In this document: piece by piece, positions 1-8,539 of the stretch
How positions within the stretch are numbered: position 1 is the stretch's first letter
How the letters are laid out: every line of letters begins with the position of its first letter
Assembly (NCBI RefSeq): GCF_004114615.1
Contig: NZ_CP035300.1
Location: 1,240,001-1,304,000, forward strand
Direction of reading: 5' to 3'
DNA: 64,000 nt
Origin: Dyella sp. M7H15-1
GTDB taxonomy: Bacteria > Pseudomonadota > Gammaproteobacteria > Xanthomonadales > Rhodanobacteraceae
Program-made: the position numbers and the translations under genes
Notes under the pieces: model-generated
What the model was told of the DNA's origin: nothing
The model's input: the letters and a program-made list of their open reading frames with translations, nothing else
The model's database searches: none

Positions 1-6
1 AGAGCT

Positions 7-1884
7 ATGGAACCCCGTATATATAATGGCTACACCCCAACCACCTCTATTTCAACCAATTCGATTTCGAATGAGCCGAATGGACCCAACCTAAAGCATG
101 CCAGCGATTACGTTAGTGGGATATTGACAAATCCGTTTAAAATCTACTACGAATCTGACCATCCTTTTGCGGTCTCGGAATTTATGAAGTCTATCCTTGC
201 ATCAAGCAAGGATTCAGTGATCCCCTTTTGGCTCGATGGGCGTAATTATTGTTTGTGGTCAAGTAACGGCGACATGTATGTTAGCCATTCGCGAGAGGAG
301 GCCGCACAAGGGAAGGTGCTGTGCGTTGGACATTTTAATATTCATGACTTAATGATATCCCTCATAGCCGAACCTGGCGTAATGCGCATTTTTTGTTCTA
401 GTGACGCTCCCAGCTTCTACGAAAAAGAGGCATTAGCGCCATTAGGTCGCGCGCTCGGACAAGAAGCCGCAGAGGGTGAAGAGTCGTCCTTACACGATGC
501 GTGCAAAAACCAATCAACGCCGGTGAACATATGGGAAGGTGGTGACAAATTGAGGACAGCCATGGATATTTTTTGCGAATGGGAATCTTCCATAGTTGAT
601 AAAAATTTGTCGGAAGATGTTTCCTCTAGTAGGAGCCAAATACATCTTTTCCTTGACACATATCTAAGAAAAAATGGGGCAGATATCCATACAGCGATAG
701 ACTTTGCCAGATATGCCATGGATGAAAATTGTGAAACCTACGCGTTACTCATCAATCCTAATATTGATAGGGTCCTTTCACTTCCCAAGCCTTCCCGAGT
801 CGAAGTCAGTGAGGCCATGCGTCAAGAATTCTCTCAGTCGGACCCTAGAGGATGGACAATTGAACAATTAAGCAGCGCCCTCGACGAGTGCATGCGCTCT
901 CCTTTACGTGATAAAGGAACGGTAGCTTTTATATTTGCTACGGTGCTCATGCAGCGCCGTGAAAATTTTGCGCAAAGTCTTCCTAACTATCATGATATAT
1001 GCTCCCTAAAATTTTCCAAGGACATTACTCCGCTGCACTTCAAGTCTAAAGATATAAGCTTTCATACCACACAAAATGGTAAAAAAATCAACCCGAAAGA
1101 CTTGGAAACCATAGGGTGCTGTTTGCTAGGCGCCATCAATGCCGTGGATAGCACGACGCGGCCAGCGATTCGCATCAATATTCATGATGAACGCATAAAG
1201 AATTGTGCTTTTACATCACGAATAGGAGGCATTATTGAAGTAAATGTGAGTGCAGCCCAAATTCACCAGGGAATGGGCTCGATTATGAGTATGCTGGCAC
1301 ATGAATTGGGTGTTCATTCATTCAGTTACTCATTAAGTGGCGCAGAGAAAGATGCGGAAGAACTAGAGCCTCAAAACGTTTACGAAGCTACTATTGCAGA
1401 TCACGATTTTACAATCCAACACATACCCGGGAATAAGCAGCAGCCGGATCATCTAACCATTGCCCTTGATGCATTTTTTATGTTAGGCAACAACTTCGAG
1501 ACAGCCTTTGCTACTCGACGTGGCCAGATGTATAGAGCCACGGTCATAGGCATGATTCATGGGCTCGAGGCTAGTCCATCGTGGACTAGTAAAGAGGAGA
1601 AAGACAATGCCAAGAAGGAGATACTTGCCACGTATTGCCTCGATGTGGCTAGAATTGTAGTTACCAACGATACGACTGATCTGTCGAACCTTCTGAATAA
1701 CAGAGAAAACGCAATTAGCGTCGCCATGAAAGCATATCAATTGATGAAACAGATGTTTCCTGACGATCTTCATAATGTAGAAATAACCATGGAAGAAATG
1801 ACTGAATATGCAATGAAAGGCTTGATCAGCGCGGCGAAAGATCTTGCCATGTCTGATTGGTTATTAGATCACACACTTTTTTGA
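7..1884 (+). CDS. Unknown protein with HExxxH zincin-like motif, possible effector
   Basis: This 625-residue protein is not recognised as a whole. It has no signal peptide or membrane segment. Around residues 428-441 there is a helix-like stretch MLAHELGVHSFSY. The His432-Glu433-x3-His437 spacing is HExxxH rather than the classical HExxH. HExxxH is known from the tyrosine carboxypeptidase (MATCAP/DUF1704) type of zinc peptidase, so a metallopeptidase role is plausible but inferred. Codon use is clearly AT-richer than in the housekeeping genes downstream, and an IS66-type remnant follows 50 bp after the stop, both signs of horizontal transfer. Only six bases precede the ATG and they are in frame, so the true start could lie upstream of the window. 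It could be a secreted effector; no promoter motif confirms this. Confidence 0.6.
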   Translation: MEPRIYNGYTPTTSISTNSISNEPNGPNLKHASDYVSGILTNPFKIYYESDHPFAVSEFMKSILASSKDSVIPFWLDGRNYCLWSSNGDMYVSHSREEAAQGKVLCVGHFNIHDLMISLIAEPGVMRIFCSSDAPSFYEKEALAPLGRALGQEAAEGEESSLHDACKNQSTPVNIWEGGDKLRTAMDIFCEWESSIVDKNLSEDVSSSRSQIHLFLDTYLRKNGADIHTAIDFARYAMDENCETYALLINPNIDRVLSLPKPSRVEVSEAMRQEFSQSDPRGWTIEQLSSALDECMRSPLRDKGTVAFIFATVLMQRRENFAQSLPNYHDICSLKFSKDITPLHFKSKDISFHTTQNGKKINPKDLETIGCCLLGAINAVDSTTRPAIRINIHDERIKNCAFTSRIGGIIEVNVSAAQIHQGMGSIMSMLAHELGVHSFSYSLSGAEKDAEELEPQNVYEATIADHDFTIQHIPGNKQQPDHLTIALDAFFMLGNNFETAFATRRGQMYRATVIGMIHGLEASPSWTSKEEKDNAKKEILATYCLDVARIVVTNDTTDLSNLLNNRENAISVAMKAYQLMKQMFPDDLHNVEITMEEMTEYAMKGLISAAKDLAMSDWLLDHTLF

Positions 1885-1910
1885 TTTCGGATAAACTGGA
1901 CCCATCAGTT

Positions 1911-1931
1911 GAGTCAAAAATCACTCGCAAA
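1911..1931 (+). repeat. 21-bp direct repeat, copy 1
   Basis: This 21-bp stretch beginning GAGTCAAAAATC recurs at 17758-17778 with one mismatch. In both places it lies beside an AT-rich orphan gene and near a GTAACTATTCA terminus. It is probably mobile-element debris. Confidence 0.6.
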
Positions 1932-1933
1932 GC

Positions 1934-2307
1934 GTAACTATTCAGCCCACCCCTACCCATTTTTGTGGTGCATGGACTATTAAACGCAGTGCCACAAAAC
2001 TGCACGAACCTGTCGCAACGTGCTTAACCTCTGGCCGGCATGGTGATGCTTCGCCACCGACCCAGACGTCCCGCCCACCAACAACTTGGCCGAGCGTGCC
2101 CTAAGGGCCTTGGTGATACAGCGAAAATCTCCTTCGTGTCGCGCTCGGGTCGTGGCATGCGCTTTCTTGAGCGGGCCTACTCCGCCGTGCATACCTGCAT
2201 CCAGCAGCAGCGCTCCGTGTTTGCGTTCTACTGCGACACGTTTCGCTATGACTTCGGCGGCACCGACGTGAAACCTTTGCTCGTACCTACCCCAGGCTGA
2301 ATAGTCA
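1934..2307 (+). mobile_element. Internally deleted IS66-type element (both ends plus transposase 3' end)
   Basis: The left end reads GTAACTATTCAGCC at 1934-1947. The reverse complement of the right end reads GTGACTATTCAGCC at 2294-2307, an inverted repeat with one mismatch starting with GT(A/G)A as in IS66-family termini. Between them, 2053-2300 encodes the C-terminal end of an IS66 transposase: PPTNNLAERALRALVIQRK in one frame, continuing as KISFVSRSGRGMRFLERAY in the next after a frameshift near 2122. It ends at a TGA at 2298-2300. Most of the element is deleted, so it cannot transpose itself. No clear 8-bp target duplication is visible. Confidence 0.65.
2053..2300 (+). pseudogene. IS66-family transposase C-terminal remnant (frameshifted)
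   Basis: This is the final part of a DDE transposase of the IS66 family. The NNxAERALR and RSxRGxRFxER blocks are diagnostic of the C-terminal catalytic segment. They are split over two frames by an indel near 2122, and no upstream part remains. It lies inside the deleted element bounded by inverted repeats at 1934 and 2307. Confidence 0.65.
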
Positions 2308-2400
2308 CCACTTCGCTTGATGCTTCTTTGATTGGGTCCCAATTCGTGGCATAATCGTTAGCTAACGCGGCCATTGTGGCCTACACGAACCCCGGAACGC

Positions 2401-2619
2401 ATGGCCAAAGACGACGTCATTGAAATGGAAGGCACGGTGACCGAAACCCTGCCCAACACCATGTTTCGTGTGCAACTGGAAAACAACCACATTGTGATTG
2501 CCCATATTTCGGGCCGCATGCGCAAGCACTACATCCGCATCCTGACGGGCGACAAGGTCAAGGTGGAAATGACGCCGTATGACCTCACCAAAGGTCGCAT
2601 CACGTATCGCATGAAGTAA
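2401..2619 (+). CDS. infA: Translation initiation factor IF-1
   Basis: A 72-residue protein starting [20 protein letters not shown] and ending GRITYRMK. This is the canonical length and sequence of IF-1, a single OB-fold (S1-like) protein that binds the A site of the 30S subunit with IF-2 and IF-3. The longer reading frame from 2374 is discarded because IF-1 always starts at MAKDD or MAKED and 72 residues is the usual size. It is convergent with clpA and separated from it by a bidirectional hairpin terminator. The clpS-clpA-infA neighbourhood is conserved in gammaproteobacteria. Confidence 0.98.
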   Translation: MAKDDVIEMEGTVTETLPNTMFRVQLENNHIVIAHISGRMRKHYIRILTGDKVKVEMTPYDLTKGRITYRMK

Positions 2620-2654
2620 TCCCCGCCAGGCGCGTCACATCCCGTCTGCCCATG

Positions 2655-2681
2655 AAAAAGCCGCGCCATGCGCGGCTTTTT
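2655..2681. terminator. Bidirectional intrinsic terminator between infA and clpA
   Basis: Perfect inverted repeat AAAAAGCCGCG / CGCGGCTTTTT with a 5-nt loop, giving a GC stem with A and T tracts on the two sides. It lies between the convergent 3' ends of infA and clpA and can serve both. Confidence 0.9.
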
Positions 2682-2701
2682 CGTTTCTTGCTGGTGTGGC
2701 C

Positions 2702-4987
2702 TCAGGACACCGTGGCGGGCACCGGCTCGGCCGTTTCCGTTTCGACGTGCAGCTCGCCCTCGCACACGCTCAACATCACCTTGCCCCCCTCGGCCAACTT
2801 GCCAAACAGCAGCTCGTCGGCCAGCACGCGCTTGACCTTCTCCTGGATCACGCGAGCCATCGGACGTGCGCCCATCTGCGGGTCGAAACCGTGCTCGGCC
2901 AGCCAGTGGCGGGCATCGGCGTCGACATCCAGACTGACGTGCTTTTCGCTGAGCTGCGATTCCAGTTCGATCAGGAACTTGTCGACCACGCGCAGGATGT
3001 GGTCGAAGTCCAGTGCGTTGAACTGGATGATCGCGTCCAGGCGATTGCGGAACTCCGGGGTGAAGGAACGGCGGATCACTTCCATCGCGTCCATCGAATG
3101 GTTCTGCTTCACAAAGCCGATGCCACGACGTGAGGCCTGCTGTGCACCGGCGTTGGTGGTCATCACCACAATCACGTTCTTGAAGTTGGCTTCACGGCCG
3201 TTGGTGTCGGTGAGCACACCGCGGTCCATCACCTGCAGCAGGATGTTGAACACATCCGGATGGGCCTTCTCGATTTCATCCAACAACAGCACCGCATGCG
3301 GATGCTTGGTGACCGCCTCAGTGAGCAGACCGCCCTGATCGAAGCCGATATAGCCCGGAGGTGCGCCGACCAAGCGTGAGACGGAGTGCGCTTCCATGTA
3401 CTCGGACATGTCGAAGCGGATCATCTCGATGCCCAACTGCATCGCCAACTGCTTGGTGACCTCGGTCTTGCCCACGCCGGTAGGGCCGGCGAGCAGGAAG
3501 CAGCCGATCGGCTTGGATGGATCGGCCAAACCCGAACGGGCCATCTTGATCGAGGCGGCCAGCGCCTCGATCGCCGGATCCTGGCCAAACACCACCATCT
3601 TGAGATTGCGCTCCAGGTTTCGCAGCACATCGCGATCCGAGGCCGACACCTGCTTGGCCGGGATGCGCGCCATCTTGGCGACGATGTATTCCACCTCCGG
3701 CACATCGACTTTGCCCGTGCGCTGATCGACCGGCAGCAAGCGCTGACGCGCACCGGCCTCGTCGATCACGTCGATCGCCTTGTCCGGCAACAGGCGATCC
3801 GGAATGTGCTTCACGGACAAGTCCACCGCCGCCTTGAGGGCCTCAATGGTATAGGTAACGCTGTGGTGCTCCTCGAAGCGCGACTTCAGACCCTTGAGAA
3901 TCTCGAAGCTGTCGGCCACGCTAGGCTCGACCACGTCGATCTTCTGGAAACGGCGGGCCAGCGCGCGGTCCTTTTCGAAGATGCCGCGGAATTCCTGGAA
4001 AGTAGTCGAGCCGATGCAGCGCAGTTCGCCCGACGCCAGCATCGGTTTGATCAGGTTGCTAGCATCCATCGTGCCGCCCGAGGCGGAACCCGCACCGATG
4101 ATGGTGTGGATTTCGTCGATGAAGAGGATCGCACCCGGTTGCTTCTTGAGCTGGCCGATCACCGCCTTGAGGCGCTTCTCGAAATCACCACGGTACTTGG
4201 TGCCGGCCACCAGCGCGCCGAGGTCCAGCGCCCAGATGGTGGCACTTTCCAACACCTCCGGCACTTCGCCATCGACGATGCGCTTGGCCAGACCTTCGGC
4301 CAACGCCGTCTTGCCCACGCCGGCCTCGCCGACATAGAGCGGGTTGTTCTTGCGGCGGCGGCACAACACCTGGATAGTGCGCTCGATTTCGTCCTGCCGA
4401 CCGATCAGCGGATCGATCTTGCCTTCCAACGCCAGCTCGTTGAGGTTGGAAGCGTATTCGCTGAGCGGATTACCCTTGCCCTCACCACCTTCCTCGGCAT
4501 CACGGTCGGCATTGGACATGCCGGAGGACGGTTCGTCGCCGATCTTGGCGATGCCGTGGGAAATGTAGTTGACCACGTCCAGGCGAGTGATTTCCTGCTG
4601 GTGCAGGAAATACACGGCGTGCGAATCTTTCTCGCCGAAGATCGCCACCAGCACGTTGGCGCCAGTGACCTCCTTGCGGCCGGAAGACTGTACGTGATAG
4701 ACCGCGCGTTGCAGCACGCGCTGGAATCCGAGGGTAGGCTGGGTATCGCGCTCATCGCCGTGCGGCAGCACCGGTACGGTTTCAGCGATGATTTTTTCCA
4801 GCTCATGGGTGAGTCGCGGAAGATCCGCGCCGCAGGCTCGCAGGGCGCCTAGCGCCGAATGGTTCTCGGTGAGGGCGAGCAACAGGTGCTCGACCGTCAT
4901 GAACTCATGGCGTTGCTCGCGGGCCTGCTTGTAGCACTGGCCGATGGTAACTTCGAGATCCTTGCTGAACATCCGGACCTTCTCCAT
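2702..4987 (-). CDS. clpA: ATP-dependent Clp protease ATP-binding subunit ClpA
   Basis: A 761-residue class I Clp/Hsp100 unfoldase that feeds substrates to ClpP. The N-domain covers about residues 1-145. D1 has Walker [14 protein letters not shown] near 220, and Walker B with [12 protein letters not shown] follows. D2 has [13 protein letters not shown] near 500. The RRGIGF loop near 617 is the ClpP-docking IGL/IGF loop. The length is typical (E. coli ClpA 758). clpS lies 105 bp upstream on the same strand and is its adaptor, so the two probably form an operon. It is convergent with infA. Confidence 0.98.
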   Translation of the reverse strand: MEKVRMFSKDLEVTIGQCYKQAREQRHEFMTVEHLLLALTENHSALGALRACGADLPRLTHELEKIIAETVPVLPHGDERDTQPTLGFQRVLQRAVYHVQSSGRKEVTGANVLVAIFGEKDSHAVYFLHQQEITRLDVVNYISHGIAKIGDEPSSGMSNADRDAEEGGEGKGNPLSEYASNLNELALEGKIDPLIGRQDEIERTIQVLCRRRKNNPLYVGEAGVGKTALAEGLAKRIVDGEVPEVLESATIWALDLGALVAGTKYRGDFEKRLKAVIGQLKKQPGAILFIDEIHTIIGAGSASGGTMDASNLIKPMLASGELRCIGSTTFQEFRGIFEKDRALARRFQKIDVVEPSVADSFEILKGLKSRFEEHHSVTYTIEALKAAVDLSVKHIPDRLLPDKAIDVIDEAGARQRLLPVDQRTGKVDVPEVEYIVAKMARIPAKQVSASDRDVLRNLERNLKMVVFGQDPAIEALAASIKMARSGLADPSKPIGCFLLAGPTGVGKTEVTKQLAMQLGIEMIRFDMSEYMEAHSVSRLVGAPPGYIGFDQGGLLTEAVTKHPHAVLLLDEIEKAHPDVFNILLQVMDRGVLTDTNGREANFKNVIVVMTTNAGAQQASRRGIGFVKQNHSMDAMEVIRRSFTPEFRNRLDAIIQFNALDFDHILRVVDKFLIELESQLSEKHVSLDVDADARHWLAEHGFDPQMGARPMARVIQEKVKRVLADELLFGKLAEGGKVMLSVCEGELHVETETAEPVPATVS

Positions 4988-5092
4988 TGCGATGTTGGGG
5001 CGGCTTTACCGCGTTGGATGCAAGATGGGGGCCAAAAACACCTGATCAATATCTCCACATAACACCCGTCACGCTGAAATGTTGAACAGACT

Positions 5093-5452
5093 TCAAACCT
5101 TTTCCATCGTGCATAGCAGAGGATGCTGGTTAGCACGTGAATACTCATTCACCTGCGTGACCTTGGTTTCAGCCACCTCGCGGGTAAACACCCCACACAC
5201 GCCCTTACCACGTGTATGTACGTGCAACATGATCTGTACGGCCTTCTCTTGATCCATCCCAAAGAAACTGCGCAATACCTCGACTACAAAATCCATCGGT
5301 GTGAAATCGTCGTTCAACAGCAACACCTGAAACAGCGGGGGACGCGCCACTTCAGGCTTGGATACTTCAACGGCAAGACCATGTCCACCGCTGTGTTGTT
5401 CTTGTTCGGGTTCGTTCGCCATTTGCTCTTTAGTGGATTCGCGTTTACTCAA
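5093..5452 (-). CDS. clpS: ClpS, N-degron adaptor for ClpAP
   Basis: A 119-residue adaptor that binds N-end-rule substrates and delivers them to ClpA. The core [20 protein letters not shown] carries the NDD/FTPM signature of the degron pocket, followed by the [21 protein letters not shown] block. The N-terminal extension is acidic and flexible as usual. An alternative start at Met11 (5422) would give a 109-residue protein closer to the E. coli length (106), so the start is not certain. It lies directly upstream of clpA and divergent from mnmA. Confidence 0.96.
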   Translation of the reverse strand: MSKRESTKEQMANEPEQEQHSGGHGLAVEVSKPEVARPPLFQVLLLNDDFTPMDFVVEVLRSFFGMDQEKAVQIMLHVHTRGKGVCGVFTREVAETKVTQVNEYSRANQHPLLCTMEKV

Positions 5453-5556
5453 CGCCAGTATACGCCTAGGTCTTTCATGCTCCTCGGCGGCCGCACTTGA
5501 GGTAATGGCACAATAACGCCATTTCCAGTGCCTTCACGGGCCTCGTAGACCCTCAG

Positions 5557-5676
5557 ATGACAGACCTTGACAGTTCCAGCAGTGTGATGTTGAGGAGCAT
5601 CGACGAATGGCTAGCGGGCCAACGCCTGCCGTTGTCGGTGGTCGCCAACCTGATGCCGGATGGTGGCCGGTCATGA
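5557..5676 (+). CDS. Possible 39-residue leader ORF coupled to mnmA
   Basis: ATG at 5557 opens a 39-codon frame ([14 protein letters not shown]..., ending PDGGRS) whose TGA at 5674-5676 overlaps the mnmA start as ATGA. This spacing would allow translational coupling. No homology is recognised. It may be a chance ORF in the mnmA leader or the trace of an upstream gene. Confidence 0.25.
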   Translation: MTDLDSSSSVMLRSIDEWLAGQRLPLSVVANLMPDGGRS

Positions 5677-6800
5677 AAGTAATGCTGGGGGTCTCCGGTG
5701 GCGTCGATTCGTCAGTCGCCGGACTGCTGCTGCAACAGGCCGGCTATCAGGTCGAGGGCTTGTTCATGCAGAACTGGGAGGAAGATGACCGCAGCGGTCC
5801 CTGCACCACCGACACCGACCGCAAGGACGCCGTAGCCGTGTGCGGGCGGCTGGGCATCCCCTTCCATGCTCGGAATTTCGCCGCCGCGTACTGGGATGGT
5901 GTGTTCGAGCACTTCCTGGCCGAGTATCGGGCAGGGCGCACCCCCAACCCGGATGTACTCTGCAACCGCGAGATCAAGTTCAAGACGTTCCTGGACGAGG
6001 CCCGCGCACTGGGTGCGGACAAGATCGCTACCGGCCACTATGCCCGGGTTGACTGTCTAGACGGTCGCTACAGACTGTTACGCGCCGTCGACGCCAACAA
6101 GGATCAGACCTACTTCCTGCACGCTTTGGGGCAACAGCAACTTGCCACCACCCTGTTTCCGATAGGCGAGATCGAAAAATCCCGGGTCCGTGAGATGGCA
6201 CGCAAGGCTGCCCTGCCTACCTATGCCAAGAAGGATTCCACCGGCATCTGCTTTATCGGGGAGCGCGATTTTCGTCAGTTTCTGACCCAATACATCCCTG
6301 CCCGCCCGGGTCACATGCGCACCCCCGACGGCGATCTCATCGGTGAGCATCAGGGCGTGATGTACTACACCTTAGGGCAGCGTAACGGGCTGGGTATCGG
6401 CGGCCGTCAAAATGCCAGCGGCAAACCCTGGTACGTAGTCGGCAAGGACGTCGCCAACAACGTGCTGTTCGTGGCCCAGGGGGGCGAGAATCAATGGCTG
6501 CATTCACAGCGACTGGTTGCTGAATCCCCCGCCTGGGTAGCCGGTGCTCCTCCCGCGCAGGCATTTCGCTGTACTGCAAAAACCCGCTATCGCCAACACG
6601 ATCAGCATTGCGTGGTATCCGTACATCATGATCACGTAGAAGTACGTTTCAATGACCCGCAGCGCGCCGTGACGCCTGGCCAGTCGGTGGTGTTCTACGC
6701 CGGCGAGGAATGTTTAGGCGGTGCCGTGATCGGTGCGACCGATGCCGCCTATGGCGGCCTGCAAAAAGACGACATGACAAGAGAGACGCAGCGTGTTTGA
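5673..6800 (+). CDS. mnmA: tRNA-specific 2-thiouridylase MnmA
   Basis: A 375-residue enzyme that thiolates U34 of Lys, Glu and Gln tRNAs with sulfur relayed from the IscS/Tus system. The PP-loop [10 protein letters not shown] is near residue 7. CNREIKF carries the first catalytic Cys near residue 99, and [16 protein letters not shown] carries the second. The in-frame upstream ATG at 5607 would add 22 residues without homology. The ATG at 5673 places [14 protein letters not shown] where the family begins, so that start is chosen. hflD overlaps its end by 8 bp, the usual gammaproteobacterial mnmA-hflD pair. Confidence 0.97.
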   Translation: MKVMLGVSGGVDSSVAGLLLQQAGYQVEGLFMQNWEEDDRSGPCTTDTDRKDAVAVCGRLGIPFHARNFAAAYWDGVFEHFLAEYRAGRTPNPDVLCNREIKFKTFLDEARALGADKIATGHYARVDCLDGRYRLLRAVDANKDQTYFLHALGQQQLATTLFPIGEIEKSRVREMARKAALPTYAKKDSTGICFIGERDFRQFLTQYIPARPGHMRTPDGDLIGEHQGVMYYTLGQRNGLGIGGRQNASGKPWYVVGKDVANNVLFVAQGGENQWLHSQRLVAESPAWVAGAPPAQAFRCTAKTRYRQHDQHCVVSVHHDHVEVRFNDPQRAVTPGQSVVFYAGEECLGGAVIGATDAAYGGLQKDDMTRETQRV

Positions 6801-7434
6801 AGCTTTTGCCATCAATGAGGAACGAGTGCTGGCCCTGGCCGGTTTGTTTCAGGCGTCGGCGCTTGCCCATCAACTGGCGAATGAAGGCCGCTGCGACGAC
6901 CTGGCGCTAGATGCCAGTCTGGCCAGCGTGTTTCGCATCGACGCACCATCAGTAATCGGTGTGTACGGCAACGTTTCCGGGCTGCGCGTCGGGCTACATA
7001 CTCTGATCGCGCAACTGGATGAAAGCAGCCGCGACATAGCGGTGACCCGCATGGTGGTGACAGTGATGCGACTCGAACGCAGCCTTGCCCATCACAAGAA
7101 TCTACTTGACCCATTGCAGCAAGGCATCGTCTCGGCCAAGCGACAGGTCGAGCACTTCGGGCTCAATTCGCCGCAGGTTTTCAGCCGACTGGCCGAGCTT
7201 TATGCCGGCACACTTTCCACCTTGCGACCGCGCGTGATGGTAACCGGCAATCCGCAATGGTTGCAGCAACCAGCCATGGTGGAACGCGTGCGCGCAAGCT
7301 TGCTTGCCGCAGTGCGATCTGCAGTGCTGTGGCGGCAGATAGGGGGGCGACAGTGGCAACTGTTGTTTCATCGGCGGCAGTGCAGCATGCTGGCGCGCGG
7401 GTTGTTGACGGGTACAACCCTGGACAATCGCTAA
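6793..7434 (+). CDS. hflD: HflD-family protein (lysogenization regulator homologue)
   Basis: A 213-residue all-helical protein starting at GTG 6793 and overlapping the mnmA stop. HflD is a peripheral inner-membrane protein first known for its effect on lambda CII in E. coli; its cellular function is unclear. The length equals E. coli HflD. Conserved features include [15 protein letters not shown] at the N-terminus and the block around [15 protein letters not shown]. The last codons overlap the convergent lysR gene by 4 bp. Confidence 0.93.
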   Translation: MFEAFAINEERVLALAGLFQASALAHQLANEGRCDDLALDASLASVFRIDAPSVIGVYGNVSGLRVGLHTLIAQLDESSRDIAVTRMVVTVMRLERSLAHHKNLLDPLQQGIVSAKRQVEHFGLNSPQVFSRLAELYAGTLSTLRPRVMVTGNPQWLQQPAMVERVRASLLAAVRSAVLWRQIGGRQWQLLFHRRQCSMLARGLLTGTTLDNR

Positions 7435-8357
7435 TCACACGTCCCTTCCATGCATCCGTCACCCTCGATCAGCTTGAGACTCGAGCGCTGTTTCGCCAAT
7501 TTGCGCAGCAAGCCGGCGAAGACCTGCAGATCACTGATCCATGGCGACGCTTCACGCCAGTACAGCGCGATTTCACGCCCCTGCAATGACTGGCCTTTGA
7601 TCTTGGCCACCACGATATTCGGCATCGATGCCAGGCGATCATGCGCAAGCGCCGGCATCAACGCGTGACCGCCGCGCAGAGTAACCAACGCGGCCAGACT
7701 CTCCAGGCTCACATCCTGCACATAGCCTTTGCCATCAGCGTGGCTTTCCGCCATCAGGATCGCTTCGCTGGCTTCCAGTTGATCGAGTGAAACCGTGCGC
7801 TTGCCCGCCAGCGGATGATCGGCACGCAACAACACCTCCCACGGTTCGAAGAAAAGCGGTTGCATGGTAATGCCACTGACAGCGGAAGCCGGCGGTGCCA
7901 ACACGGCGTCGAGTTCCCCTTCATGCAGGCGACGCAACAATCCGCGCGGCTTGCCTTCCGAAAGGCTGAGCCGCGTACCTGGAAAATGCTGCGGAAACGG
8001 CGTGATCAAGTGCGGAAGCAGATACGGCCCCAGCGTTGCCAGCACGCCCAGACGCAACTCTCCGCCGAATGCGGTCTCGCCGGCGCGCGCAGTCTGCTGC
8101 AAATGCTCGGCAGCCAAGATCACCGCATCGATCTGTTCCAGCAGACGTTGTCCACCTGCCGTCGACACCACGCGCCGACCACCACGCTCGAATAGCGGCG
8201 TCCCCAGCGCCTGCTCCACTTTCTGCACCTGATGCGACAGACCAGAAGCGCTGATGTGCATCGTGCGCGCGGCACTATTGAAGCTGCCATGGCGATGCAC
8301 GGCCTGCACCAGGATCAGGTCGCGTAATGAAACTGCGGATAGATGTGTAGAGATCAT
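7431..8357 (-). CDS. LysR-type regulator, OxyR-like but lacking the redox cysteines
   Basis: A 308-residue LysR-type regulator with an N-terminal helix-turn-helix (LRDLILVQAVHRHGSFNSAA) and a C-terminal effector domain ending in the OxyR-like SLESLAALVTLRGGHALMPALA. The frame is open up to 8543, but that extension runs through the perfect acnB terminator at 8489-8524. The start at MISTHLSAVSLRDL (8357) is therefore chosen; MLQASGE at 8390 is the alternative. OxyR proteins carry a two-Cys loop before SLETL. Here the loop is about 13 residues shorter and has no Cys (ILMAESHADGKGYVQDVSLE), so it is probably not a peroxide sensor of the OxyR type. It lies downstream of acnB on the same strand. 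Confidence 0.88.
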   Translation of the reverse strand: MISTHLSAVSLRDLILVQAVHRHGSFNSAARTMHISASGLSHQVQKVEQALGTPLFERGGRRVVSTAGGQRLLEQIDAVILAAEHLQQTARAGETAFGGELRLGVLATLGPYLLPHLITPFPQHFPGTRLSLSEGKPRGLLRRLHEGELDAVLAPPASAVSGITMQPLFFEPWEVLLRADHPLAGKRTVSLDQLEASEAILMAESHADGKGYVQDVSLESLAALVTLRGGHALMPALAHDRLASMPNIVVAKIKGQSLQGREIALYWREASPWISDLQVFAGLLRKLAKQRSSLKLIEGDGCMEGTCD

Positions 8358-8488
8358 TCGTAGCACCTGCTCGCCGCTTGCCTGAAGCATGTCATTCCAT
8401 AACAACCGCAGCGTGATGTTCCCCTCCAGTATGTAGGAACCTGGTTGGAATCGCCGCCCGCCACCGCGGCTCCGTGATGCTCCTTTAC

Positions 8489-8524
8489 AAAAGCGAAGCC
8501 CGGCACATGCCGGGCTTCGCTTTT
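8489..8524 (-). terminator. Intrinsic terminator of acnB
   Basis: A perfect 16-bp stem (8489-8504 with 8509-8524, loop ACAT), with a GC core flanked by AAAA and TTTT. It lies just after the acnB stop codon at 8540 and before lysR, so lysR needs its own promoter or read-through. Confidence 0.92.
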
Positions 8525-8539
8525 CATCCCCATTGAATC

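Noticed and set aside
3386-4852. 488-codon open frame antisense to clpA
   Set aside because: Composition mirrors the codon pattern of ClpA on the other strand, with no homology. It is a shadow of a GC-rich gene.
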